In this document: positions 34,328 through 42,628 of the stretch, in pieces | How positions within the stretch are numbered: position 1 is the stretch's first letter | Layout: each line of letters starts with the position of its first letter | Assembly (NCBI GenBank): GCA_965262235.1 | Contig: OZ253504.1 | Coordinates: 1,488,001-1,552,000 of the forward strand | DNA from: CATQGW01 sp965262235 | GTDB taxonomy: Bacteria; Chloroflexota; Dehalococcoidia; Bin125 | Reading direction: 5' to 3' | DNA: 64,000 bases | Notes under the pieces: model-generated | Databases searched by the model: none | The model's input: the letters and a program-made list of their open reading frames with translations, nothing else | Told to the model about the DNA's origin: nothing | Translations under genes and position numbers: made by a program

Positions 34328-34465
34328 CTAGCCCGCCTGAATGAGGAACCCTGGCACGGGCTGGCGCGCGCCGGGCTTGGAGTTGATCGCGCGCGGCGCT
34401 GCGTCCGGTAGGGCACCGAGCAGCGACCGCTTGCCGCCGGCCCACTTGACGAACGGTCGAGCCAT
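34328..34465 (-). pseudogene. Relic of a D12-class (Dam-type) adenine methyltransferase
   Basis: A 45-codon open frame begins MARPFVKWAGGKRSLLGAL, which is the N-terminus of Dam/D12-class DNA adenine methyltransferases (the KWAGGK SAM-binding motif). After about 26 residues the similarity ends and the frame reads into an unrelated tail with a TAG stop 22 bases before the methyltransferase-endonuclease start. The other 220 or more residues, including the DPPY motif, are missing. Most likely a deletion relic; a functional 45-residue peptide is less likely. Confidence 0.7.
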
Positions 34466-34474
34466 GTAGCGAGT

Positions 34475-35041
34475 CTAGGAGCCCGCGGCGTGCGGCGACG
34501 GGAACGTCTCGGCGCGCACGGCGGCGACCGCCTGATCGATCGCGGCGTCCATCCGATCGCAGAGCAAGCCGGGCTGGCGCTCGAACATCCCGCGCACCCA
34601 GGCGATCCGCCAGCGCTGCTCGATCGTGAGCCGATGCGCCGCAGTAGCCTCGGCCACCTCGTCCTCATCCTCGATCGCCGCCTCCTGGCCGGGGCGAATC
34701 AGCGCGTCGAGCAGGAGGTCGTGGTACTCGATCACCTCGCCGTCGCAGCGCACGGCCTCCAGCGCGTCGAAGCGGTAGAGCCGCAGCGAGCCGTCGGGGC
34801 GATGGATGCGGTAGCCGCCGTACGGACGCCCGGGCCACCAGACGCCCCAGGAGGTGAAGCCGGCGGAGCCCTCGAACGGCGGAGCGCCGTCGGACAGCCA
34901 GCGACCGACGATCAGTTCGTCGGTGACCAGCCAACGCTCCAGCGGAAACTCCTGCGTCACGCCGTCAAGCGCGATCTTGCGCTCGATCAGGCGCGACGGT
35001 GGAGCCGCGGGCAGCGGCTCCTCGCCCAAGTGCTCGCTCAT
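34475..35041 (-). CDS. DUF402 family protein
   Basis: A 188-residue protein of the DUF402 family (FAU-1/Ntdp-like fold), some members of which hydrolyse nucleoside phosphates or bind RNA. Key parts: WGVWWPGRPYGGYRIHRPDG, VIEYHDLLLDALI and the acidic AIEDEDEVAEA, which carries the conserved metal-binding type residues. The ATG at 35041 gives MSEHLGEEPLPA; the longer frame upstream is Arg-rich shadow across the intergenic region. It is divergent from purA. The actual substrate is not known. Confidence 0.8.
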   Translation of the reverse strand: MSEHLGEEPLPAAPPSRLIERKIALDGVTQEFPLERWLVTDELIVGRWLSDGAPPFEGSAGFTSWGVWWPGRPYGGYRIHRPDGSLRLYRFDALEAVRCDGEVIEYHDLLLDALIRPGQEAAIEDEDEVAEATAAHRLTIEQRWRIAWVRGMFERQPGLLCDRMDAAIDQAVAAVRAETFPSPHAAGS

Positions 35042-35216
35042 GACTGAAATGTAGCGTGCCGCGCCGCCGGACTGCGCCGCGCTGCGCCGCATGCGTGCTA
35101 CGCTCGCGTGCGGTTGCGTTGGACGGCGTCGCTGTTGATCCGTTCGGTCCCGACCGCCGTTGCAGGCACTACCAAATCCCCGCAGCACCGATGCACACTT
35201 CAGGGAGAGCACGCGC

Positions 35217-36506
35217 ATGCCCGCAGTCGTCGTGATTGGCGGCCAATGGGGCGACGAAGGCAAGGGCCGCGTCGTCGACCTCCTGGCCCGCAAGGCGTCG
35301 ATCGTGGTTCGTTACTCGGCTGGCAACAACGCCGGGCACACGATCGTCAATCGGATGGGCGAGTTCGCCCTGCATCTGGTACCCGCCGGCATCTTCTACC
35401 CCGAGAAAACCTCGATCATCGGCAACGGCGTCGTGATCGACCCGGCCGTGCTGATCGAGGAGATCACCAAGCTCGAGACGCGCGGCGTCAGCACCGAGCG
35501 CCTGCGCGTCTCCGACCGCGCCCACCTGATCATGCCCTGGCACCCGATCATCGATCTCGCCGACGAGGCGATGCGCGGCGACAAGGCGGTCGGCACCACC
35601 GGGAAGGGCGTCGGCCCGGCGTTCACCGACAAGGTTGCGCGCTGGGGCATTCGGATGAGCGAGCTGGCCGACCCGCAAGGCTTCGGCGAGCGCCTGCAGA
35701 TGGTGCTCGACTACAAGAACCAGGTGCTGACCAAGCTCTACGATCTGCCGCCGCTCGACTTCGACGATATCTTCAACAACTACCGCGGCTACTGGGCGCG
35801 CATCGCCCCCTACGTGACCGACACCAGCGCGATCTGTCAACAGGCGCTGCACGATGGACAGCGGATCCTGCTGGAGGGCGCGCAGGGCAGCCTGCTCGAC
35901 CTCGACTGCGGCACCTACGACTACGTCACCTCGTCGGTCCCGACCTCAATGGCGGCGGGCGCGGCGATCGGCGCGGGCATCGCGCCGGGCGACATCGACC
36001 GCGTGATCGGCGTCTACAAGGCCTACCAAACGCGCGTCGGCAACGGGCCAATGCCCACCGAGCTGCATGGCGCAGAGGGCGAGCGGCTGCGCGAGGCGGG
36101 CCACGAATACGGCACCACCACCGGCCGGCCGCGTCGCTGCGGATGGTTCGACAGCGTGGCCGCGCGCTACACGATTCGGCTCAACGGCTGCAAGAGCATC
36201 TCGCTGACGCGCGTCGATGTGTTGGACGACTTCGAGCTGCTCAAAGTCTGCGTGGCCTACACGATCGACGGCCGCCGCGTGGAGACCTTCCCCAGCTCAA
36301 GCGCGGCGATCGCCGCAGCCAAGCCCGTCTACGAGGAGCTGCCCGGCTGGCAGACCGACACCAGCCACTGCCGCAACTTCGACGATCTCCCGCCCAACGC
36401 TCAGACCTACGTGCGGCGCATCGAGGAGCTGATCGGCGCGCCCGCCGCGCTCGTCAGCGTCGGCCCCGAGCGCGACCAGGCGATCATCGTCGACCCCATC
36501 CTCTAG
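35217..36506 (+). CDS. purA: Adenylosuccinate synthetase
   Basis: PurA joins IMP and aspartate, using GTP, in AMP synthesis. The 429-residue product begins MPAVVVIGGQWGDEGKGRVV, with the nucleotide-binding GDEGKG loop, then NNAGHTIV (catalytic His), TTGKGVGPAFTDK, and the GYTTGRPRR-type IMP/Arg region (YGTTTGRPRRCGW). Length is normal (about 430). The ATG at 35217 has GGGAG about 10 bases upstream; a start 19 codons earlier adds an unconserved segment. The 175-bp region to the divergent DUF402 gene shows only a weak -10-like TACGCT. Confidence 0.97.
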   Translation: MPAVVVIGGQWGDEGKGRVVDLLARKASIVVRYSAGNNAGHTIVNRMGEFALHLVPAGIFYPEKTSIIGNGVVIDPAVLIEEITKLETRGVSTERLRVSDRAHLIMPWHPIIDLADEAMRGDKAVGTTGKGVGPAFTDKVARWGIRMSELADPQGFGERLQMVLDYKNQVLTKLYDLPPLDFDDIFNNYRGYWARIAPYVTDTSAICQQALHDGQRILLEGAQGSLLDLDCGTYDYVTSSVPTSMAAGAAIGAGIAPGDIDRVIGVYKAYQTRVGNGPMPTELHGAEGERLREAGHEYGTTTGRPRRCGWFDSVAARYTIRLNGCKSISLTRVDVLDDFELLKVCVAYTIDGRRVETFPSSSAAIAAAKPVYEELPGWQTDTSHCRNFDDLPPNAQTYVRRIEELIGAPAALVSVGPERDQAIIVDPIL

Positions 36507-36554
36507 CGCGCTGCTTCGGTAGTCTCAGCGCCACCAGCGCACGAGGAGCGCACG

Positions 36555-37094
36555 ATGTCGGAAACCGTTCTCTCGATCCTGATCTGGCTGCACGTGATCG
36601 CCGTGTCGGTCTGGCTCGGCGGGCAGGTGCTCACTGCGGCCGCGGTCGTGCCGACGCTGCGCGCGACCGGCGACCGCGAATTCTGGCTCAACGCGCTGGA
36701 AGATTTCACCCGCCGCTTCGGACGAATCGGGATCGTCGCGATGATCATCATCGTGGTCACCGGCGGCGCGATGATCGACCCGCGCCTCGATCAGGCAGAG
36801 AACTTCGGCTCGGGGATCTACGACGCGCGCTGGGGCATCATCTTCGTGACCAAGATGGCTCTGTGGGCGGCGATGATCGGCGTGATCGGCCTGCACCAGT
36901 TCGTCTTCGGCCCGCGCCAGCTCCAGCTCGCTCGCGCGGGCGTCGCCGCCGGCGCGGATGGTGACAGCGCCGCGCTGGTGCGGATTCGCCGGATCACGAT
37001 CGTGCTCTCGATCGTGGGCTTGCTGCTCACCCTCGCAGTCGCCGGCGCGGGCGCGTTCCTCGGCAACCACAACTTCTCGATGAACCCTGCCTGA
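36555..37094 (+). CDS. CopD-like four-helix membrane protein
   Basis: A 179-residue protein with four predicted membrane helices: 5-30 (HVIAVSVWLGGQVLTAAAVV), 55-72, 100-120 and 150-172. The first helix carries the WLHVIAVSVWLGG pattern with a conserved His, as in CopD-family and related copper/haem membrane proteins. It may transport copper or take part in electron transfer; this is inference. A GAGGAG ribosome binding site precedes the ATG. Its stop is 2 bases from the next gene, so the two are co-transcribed. Confidence 0.8.
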   Translation: MSETVLSILIWLHVIAVSVWLGGQVLTAAAVVPTLRATGDREFWLNALEDFTRRFGRIGIVAMIIIVVTGGAMIDPRLDQAENFGSGIYDARWGIIFVTKMALWAAMIGVIGLHQFVFGPRQLQLARAGVAAGADGDSAALVRIRRITIVLSIVGLLLTLAVAGAGAFLGNHNFSMNPA

Positions 37095-37096
37095 CC

Positions 37097-38002
37097 GTGT
37101 CGCGGCTGTTGTTGGCGGCGGTCACCCTCGCGTTGCTCGTCGCTCTGTTCAACGCCGCCGGCGCGGCCGCGCAGAGCGACGCCGCGGAGGTTCGGGTCAT
37201 CGCCCGCAAAGCCCACGACGGGCGCGTTGAGTTCTGCCTGCAGCTCGAAGCGACAGCAGCGCGGAGCTGCCCCGACGCCCGGTTCTTCCCCTTCGAAACC
37301 GCCACCGTTGGCAGCTGGCTGCGCTCGCGAACGATCGAGCTCGGCCAGGCAACGCTGCACATCCGCGCTCGGCGCAATCCCAGTCGCCGGATCGAGTTCG
37401 CGATCGGCGTCAAGCTGGACGACAAGTCGAGTGTGATCCAGCCCGAGCTGCGCTTCCTCAATTGGGACGCGGCGCGAGTTGATCGCTGGGTGCGCAGCTC
37501 GTCGGTGCTCGTGCGTGTCACCATCCCACTCCCGGCGGGGGGGATCGACGAAGACGCGCCACGGCTGGCGCCGGGTGAGCGGGCGCCCAACTTCGCACTG
37601 CCGCGCCTCGGTGGTGAGGGCGTGCTGGCGCTCTCGGACTTCCGCGGCCGGACGGTCGTGATCGCCTTCTGGGCATCGTGGGGCTCGGGCGACGCCGAGC
37701 TGCTACGCGCGCTCGATCAGGTGTGGCGCGAGCAGGGCGCGAACGAAGGCGAGTTCGCCGCGATGGCTGTCAACACCTACGACACGTGGGAGGGGGCGAC
37801 GCGCGCCTACGCCGAGATCGCCGTCGGATTCGACAGCGCGATCGACGCCGAAGCGGTGGTCGCCCGGCACTACCGCGTCGACGGGCTGCCCGAGCTGTAC
37901 CTGATCGACGCCCGGGGCATCTACCGCGAACGGCTGATCGGCGTGGTCGATGCGAGCACGATCGCAGCCGCGATCGCCCGCACAAGCCGACCGTTGCCCT
38001 AA
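37097..38002 (+). CDS. Exported TlpA/thioredoxin-like protein lacking the CxxC active site
   Basis: A 301-residue protein with a signal peptide (residues 1-25, LLLAAVTLALLVALFNAAGA), an unassigned domain at 30-150, and a thioredoxin-fold AhpC/TSA-like domain from about 158 (GERAPNFALPRLGGEGVLALS). At the usual WCxxC position it has WGSGD (195-199), so both catalytic cysteines are missing, while the conserved cis-Pro motif (GLPELYLID) is kept. It probably binds a partner or ligand rather than exchanging disulfides. The start is GTG, 2 bases after the CopD-like gene. Confidence 0.8.
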   Translation: MSRLLLAAVTLALLVALFNAAGAAAQSDAAEVRVIARKAHDGRVEFCLQLEATAARSCPDARFFPFETATVGSWLRSRTIELGQATLHIRARRNPSRRIEFAIGVKLDDKSSVIQPELRFLNWDAARVDRWVRSSSVLVRVTIPLPAGGIDEDAPRLAPGERAPNFALPRLGGEGVLALSDFRGRTVVIAFWASWGSGDAELLRALDQVWREQGANEGEFAAMAVNTYDTWEGATRAYAEIAVGFDSAIDAEAVVARHYRVDGLPELYLIDARGIYRERLIGVVDASTIAAAIARTSRPLP

Positions 38003-38071
38003 CCTGCCTGAGTTCCCCACCAGACAACCAGTTCGGCCAGCTCGACCAGTGTCGAACAGCCACGGAGCCTG

Positions 38072-38965
38072 ATGATGACCGAGTATGAAGACGTTCTGTA
38101 CGAAACCAGGGGCCGGATCGCGATCGTCACGCTGAACCGACCCGAGAAGATGAACGCGCTCAGCCACCGGCTGCGCGCCGAGATGTTCAGCGCGCTCAAG
38201 GACGCCGAGGCCGACGCCGATGTCCGCGTGGTGATCATCCGCGGCGCGGGGCGCACCTTCTCGGCCGGCTACGACATCACGCCGGTCCCCAACCTGTCCG
38301 AGTCGGACTATCTCGACCTGCGCTCGGGCCTGCCCAGCGTCGGCCCGATTCACCCCGGGCAGGGACAGTGGCCGCAGCACCTGCTCAGCGGCTACTGGCA
38401 GATCTGGGAGCTGACCAAGCCGGTCATCGCCCAGGTGCACGGCTACTGCCTGGCGGGCGGCTCGGAGCTGGCCAGCATGTGCGACCTGATGTTTGTCGCC
38501 GAAGACGCAATCATCGGCTACCCGCCCGTCCGCGCGATGACGACCGTGGACGTGCTCTACCACCCCTGGCACATGTCGATGCGCAAGGCGCGCGAGCTGA
38601 CCTACACCGGTGACTCAGTGACCGGCGCCGAGGCCGTCGAGCTGGGCTGGGCCAACCGCTGCTTCGCGGTCGACGAGCTTGCCGCCGCGACCGAAGCCTT
38701 CGCGGAGCGGATCGCCAACATCGAGCCGGACATGGTGCAGATGAGCAAGCGTGGGATCAACCGGGCCTACGAAGTGATGGGCATCCGCACGGCGTTGGCC
38801 GTGGGCGCCGACATTCAGGCGCTCTCGACCTACCGCGGCAGCGCCGGCAACTTCGGCGCGATCGCGCGCGAAAAGGGCCTCAAGGCCGCGCTCAACTGGC
38901 GCGACGGACCGTTCCAGGACTACGGCGCGGCAAAGACCCGACCGAGCGCGCCCAAGCAGCAGTAA
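38072..38965 (+). CDS. Enoyl-CoA hydratase/isomerase family protein
   Basis: A 297-residue crotonase-fold protein acting on a CoA thioester. It has the fold's opening VTLNRPEKMNALS, the oxyanion-hole region RTFSAGYDI, and GYCLAGGSELASMCDLM with the Glu at the catalytic position. A long insertion follows the first region (PVPNLSESDYLDLRS). The two adjacent ATG codons at 38072 and 38075 are both possible starts behind GGAG. No beta-oxidation or amino-acid degradation genes adjoin it, so the substrate is open. Confidence 0.88.
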   Translation: MMTEYEDVLYETRGRIAIVTLNRPEKMNALSHRLRAEMFSALKDAEADADVRVVIIRGAGRTFSAGYDITPVPNLSESDYLDLRSGLPSVGPIHPGQGQWPQHLLSGYWQIWELTKPVIAQVHGYCLAGGSELASMCDLMFVAEDAIIGYPPVRAMTTVDVLYHPWHMSMRKARELTYTGDSVTGAEAVELGWANRCFAVDELAAATEAFAERIANIEPDMVQMSKRGINRAYEVMGIRTALAVGADIQALSTYRGSAGNFGAIAREKGLKAALNWRDGPFQDYGAAKTRPSAPKQQ

Positions 38966-39064
38966 CGCGGCGTTCCCCCTAACGGAGGGCGTGGCTACCA
39001 TATGCGCTGGCCGCGCGGTCATTGATGCCTCCATGAGGGCCGCGTCGGGCTGAGGTGAACGAAG

Positions 39065-39667
39065 ATGCCGAGCCAGGGAATTCCCCAGTCGTTCGGGTTG
39101 GTGATCATGTTCGGCATGCTGATCGCGGGCGTGTTTGCCCTCGTCGGCTTCGCGATCGTCAAGGGCGCAGACCGTCACGAGCTGGGCGGTCGCGTGGAAG
39201 CCAACGAAGCGACCGCGGCGCTCTGGAGCAGCGGCGAGCACTGCATCGAGGAAGGTCAGGAGGCCGACCCCTCACTCGAGCTCGTGGAGCGCCTGCCGCT
39301 GACCTGCGAGGCCGCCGCGCCGCTGCCGATTGAAGAGATCGATCAGGAAGCGCTGACCGCCGGCGCGAGCCCGTCTCGCGGCGCGGAGCTCTTTATCGCC
39401 AACGGCTGCCAGGTCTGCCACGGCGACACCGCCGAGGGCATCGTCGGCCCGACGATCGCTCAGACCGGCCTCGACATCCACGGCGTGCTGACGCAGTACC
39501 GCCAGCCGCGCGGCGTGATGCCGGAGCAGGAGCCCGAGGATGTGCCGCCCGAGGACATCGCCGACATCTGGTCGTGGCTACAGACGCTGCCGTTGCCCGA
39601 TGAACTGGTCGACCCCGACAACAACGCGCTTGGTCACGAGAACATCGGTCAGTTCGCGAGCAACTGA
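39065..39667 (+). CDS. Membrane-anchored c-type cytochrome
   Basis: A 200-residue protein with an N-terminal membrane helix (residues about 11-33, FGLVIMFGMLIAGVFALVGF) and a C-terminal haem c domain outside the membrane. The haem motif is C115-QV-C118-H119 and the likely distal ligand is M152 (RGVMPEQ). The spacer between the helix and the haem domain is acidic and has two further cysteines (C60, C81). It is probably an electron carrier of a respiratory chain; no oxidase or bc-complex genes are in the window. Confidence 0.88.
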   Translation: MPSQGIPQSFGLVIMFGMLIAGVFALVGFAIVKGADRHELGGRVEANEATAALWSSGEHCIEEGQEADPSLELVERLPLTCEAAAPLPIEEIDQEALTAGASPSRGAELFIANGCQVCHGDTAEGIVGPTIAQTGLDIHGVLTQYRQPRGVMPEQEPEDVPPEDIADIWSWLQTLPLPDELVDPDNNALGHENIGQFASN

Positions 39668-39712
39668 CCGAGCGTCCCGCCGGTCCCTACCGCTAAGTCA
39701 TGGTCCTGGGCG

Positions 39713-40516
39713 CTAGTCGCCCGCCGGATACGCCTCGGCGACGAGGCCGTCGAGGATCGCATTGAACTCGTCGGGCAGCTCCCAGTAGACCGAGTGGCCG
39801 GCCGTGGGCACCTCGACGTAGCGCGCGCCGGGGACGTGTTCACTGGCGGCCTTGATCAGCACGGCTGGGATGATCGCGTCCAACTCGCCGGCGAGGAAGA
39901 TGGTCGGCATCGTCAGCACCGGCAGGTCCTCGATCGCCACCGCGCCCTGATCGACGCCGAAGCTGAGCGCTCCGTCGCCGCCCTCGACCGGCGGGTTGAG
40001 CCCGCGGACCTGCTGGTAGAGGAACAGCCCGTTGGGATTTCGATCGATGAAGGCCGGGCCGACCATCATCGTCTGCCCGCCGGCCTCAGCGTTGCCGAGC
40101 GCCTGCGCGACCGCCTTGGCCATCTCCTGCAGCAGGTGCTCGTCCCAGATCCCGAGGAAGGTGTCGGCCATCATCAGCCCGCGAACGCGATCGGGATGCG
40201 CAACGGCGTAGGGCAGCACAGAGAACCCGCCCATCGACTGACCGACCAGTACAGCGTCGGCGATCTCGAGGTGGTCCATCAACTCCTCAAGGTCGCGGCG
40301 AAACGCCGCACGCCCCTCGCCGGAGCGATCCTGGCTCTGTCCCCAACCGCGCACCTCGTAGGTCACGCAGCGAAAGCGGTCGCGGAAGTGCGGGATCTGC
40401 TGCCACCAGCTGAGGTGGTTCCCGCCTGCGCCGTGCACGAAGACGATCGTCTCGGCAGCGTCGCCCAAGGTGTCGTAGACGAGCGTGCCGCCGGTCGTCT
40501 CAAGTGTGCTGGTCAT
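39713..40516 (-). CDS. Alpha/beta-hydrolase fold protein
   Basis: A 267-residue alpha/beta hydrolase. It has the oxyanion motif VFVHGAGGN, the nucleophile elbow GQSMGG with S94, the acid in AGELDAIIP and the catalytic His in PTAGHSVYW, so the triad is complete. No signal peptide. It could be an esterase, epoxide-free hydrolase or lactonase; substrate unknown. It is convergent with the cytochrome gene. Upstream towards the MFS gene there is a 147-bp gap with no recognisable element. Confidence 0.88.
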   Translation of the reverse strand: MTSTLETTGGTLVYDTLGDAAETIVFVHGAGGNHLSWWQQIPHFRDRFRCVTYEVRGWGQSQDRSGEGRAAFRRDLEELMDHLEIADAVLVGQSMGGFSVLPYAVAHPDRVRGLMMADTFLGIWDEHLLQEMAKAVAQALGNAEAGGQTMMVGPAFIDRNPNGLFLYQQVRGLNPPVEGGDGALSFGVDQGAVAIEDLPVLTMPTIFLAGELDAIIPAVLIKAASEHVPGARYVEVPTAGHSVYWELPDEFNAILDGLVAEAYPAGD

Positions 40517-40663
40517 GTCGGCTCCTCTTGATTTGATTGCATGGTCGGGAGGCTACCGCTCCGGCGCGACGCGAGTACGTCGATTAGGCAACGGGACGCA
40601 GCCACGCCTCCGACGCGATATTCGACGCGCGTGGTTCTCCGGATGACGATCGGGGCTCGCTCG

Positions 40664-42448
40664 TTACAGGGGCGGCGGCGAGCCGTTGCGCCCCGGGACC
40701 GAGCGTTGCGGCCGGGCCCTCGCCACCCAGGCCATTCCGTCGGCTGAGCGGCCGGCGCCGTTGCCGTTCACGCCGACCGGCGCGACGCCGGCCACTTCGA
40801 TCGCGAGCGCCTCATCCTCAAGCGGGTCAGACTCGCCAGACCCGTCAGGATCATGAGGCTCGTCGGGATGGTCGTGCTCGCCCGTGCGCAAACGCTTTTC
40901 GCGCAGCGTCAGCACGGCGATCAGCGCGAACAGACCGGCCGCGGCCGAGATCCAGAAGTTGCTGGTGATCGCGACCGCGAGCGCCTCAGGCAGCGCAGCG
41001 ATGATCTCGCCGAATGCGTCAGGTCCAACATCGGCAAGCAGACCCGAGCTGGCCTCCTCGCTCAACAGCTGGGTGGGATCGGCGCGGTCGGCGAGGTCGG
41101 CGGGCAGTCGCGCTGCAAGCTCGCTCGTGAGCCGGCCAGTCACGAGCGCGCCGACCAGCGTGACCCCGATGATTGCGCCGATCTCCTCGAAGAACTGGGT
41201 CGCGCCGGAAACCGTGCCCAGCATCCGCTGCGGCAGGGCGTTCTGCGCGGCGACCATCAGCGACGGGTAGAGCATCCCCAATCCGGAGCCGAACAGCACG
41301 AGCCGCCAGGCCACATCGAGCGCCGCCGTCTCGGTGCTGAGCTGTGTCATCAGCCAGCCGCTCACCGTGATCACGACCCCCGCGACGATCGCGATCAGCT
41401 TGTAACGCCCGGTGCGCGCGACGATCTGACCGGCGATCGTGGCCATGATCACCAACGAGATGATCTCAACGCTGAGCAGCAGCCCGGAGGCGGTCGGCGT
41501 GTAGCCGAGCACGCCCTGCATGAAATACGCAAGGAAGAAGGAGGCGCCGAACAGGCCGGCGCCGATCACGGCCATCACCAGCGCGGAGACGCGGAAGGTG
41601 TGATCGCGGAAGAGCGCGCCAGGCAAGATCGGCTCGGCGGCGAAACGCTCGGCGGCGATAAACGCCAGCGTGCCGAGACCGGCCACGCCGAGCAGGCCGA
41701 GCACCTTGATGTCGAGCCAGGCCGTGCCCGTCGAGACGAGCGCCAGCGAGAGCATCGCCGGCATCAGCGCCAGCAGCAGCGCGCCGATCCCGAACCAGTC
41801 GATCACCACGCGGCGCGGCGGCGGTCGCAGCCACGGCATGATCACGGCGATCGCCCCGAAGGCGACCACGCCCAGCGGCAGAATCGCCCAGAAGACCCAC
41901 CGCCAGCTGAGCACATCAACGATCAGGCCGCCTAGCAGCGGCCCGATCAGGCCGCCGACGCCGAACGTGGCGGCGAAGATGCCCATGTACTTGCTGCGCT
42001 CCGACGGCGGGAAGAGGTCGCCGGAGATCGTGAACGTGTTGGCCATCAGGATGCCGCCGCCGAGGCCCTGCAGCGCGCGGAAGCCGATCAGCATCTCCAT
42101 CGAAGTGGCGAAGCCAGCCAGCAGCGTGCCGACGGCGAAGATCGCGAGGCCCGCCAGCAGGAACGGCTTGCGGCCGTAGGCGTCGGACATGCGCCCGGCG
42201 ATCGCGACTGCCGGGATCGAGGTGGCCATGAAGGCCGATTCCATGAACGCGATCAGGTCGATCCGCCCGAGGTCGGCGGCCAGCACCGGCGTCGCGGTGG
42301 CCACGATCGAGTGCTGCACCGCCGAGAGGAACATCGCGATCACCGCGCTGGCCAGAATCAGCATCTTGGTGCGATGCGGCAGCGCGAAGCCGATCGTCGC
42401 CGCGGTCGCGGTGGCGTCTTGTGTTGGCGCGGGTGCGGAATGACTCAT
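40664..42448 (-). CDS. MFS drug-efflux transporter, EmrB/QacA (DHA2) type
   Basis: A 594-residue proton-driven exporter with about 14 membrane helices. Motifs include the loop 2-3 GRMSDAYGRKPF (motif A), and the helix-5 motif C-like GVGGLIGPLLGG. The last 80 residues form a hydrophilic cytoplasmic tail rich in Asp, Glu, Gly and Pro (EHDHPDEPHDPDGSGESD). The ATG at 42448 gives MSHSAPAPTQDA; the frame continues 130 codons upstream but only as shadow across the amidohydrolase promoter region. Substrates are unknown. Confidence 0.92.
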   Translation of the reverse strand: MSHSAPAPTQDATATAATIGFALPHRTKMLILASAVIAMFLSAVQHSIVATATPVLAADLGRIDLIAFMESAFMATSIPAVAIAGRMSDAYGRKPFLLAGLAIFAVGTLLAGFATSMEMLIGFRALQGLGGGILMANTFTISGDLFPPSERSKYMGIFAATFGVGGLIGPLLGGLIVDVLSWRWVFWAILPLGVVAFGAIAVIMPWLRPPPRRVVIDWFGIGALLLALMPAMLSLALVSTGTAWLDIKVLGLLGVAGLGTLAFIAAERFAAEPILPGALFRDHTFRVSALVMAVIGAGLFGASFFLAYFMQGVLGYTPTASGLLLSVEIISLVIMATIAGQIVARTGRYKLIAIVAGVVITVSGWLMTQLSTETAALDVAWRLVLFGSGLGMLYPSLMVAAQNALPQRMLGTVSGATQFFEEIGAIIGVTLVGALVTGRLTSELAARLPADLADRADPTQLLSEEASSGLLADVGPDAFGEIIAALPEALAVAITSNFWISAAAGLFALIAVLTLREKRLRTGEHDHPDEPHDPDGSGESDPLEDEALAIEVAGVAPVGVNGNGAGRSADGMAWVARARPQRSVPGRNGSPPPL

Positions 42449-42628
42449 GGACAGGTCTAACCCGAAAGATGCTAACGACGCATCCGGCCAGGCCGGCGGC
42501 GATCTGCCAACCGGGTTACGCCGGGCCTGCGCCGCGGCTCGGTTAGGCGCGGAATGCGCGAAATGCGCGCCCAGGAGCCACGCTCTACCCTCCCTAAAGC
42601 TCAACACCTCAGCCCGGAGACCAAGTTC

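Noticed and set aside
35108..36964. 618-residue plus-strand frame over purA
   Set aside because: Different frame from the certain purA; content is Arg/Gly/Ala shadow.
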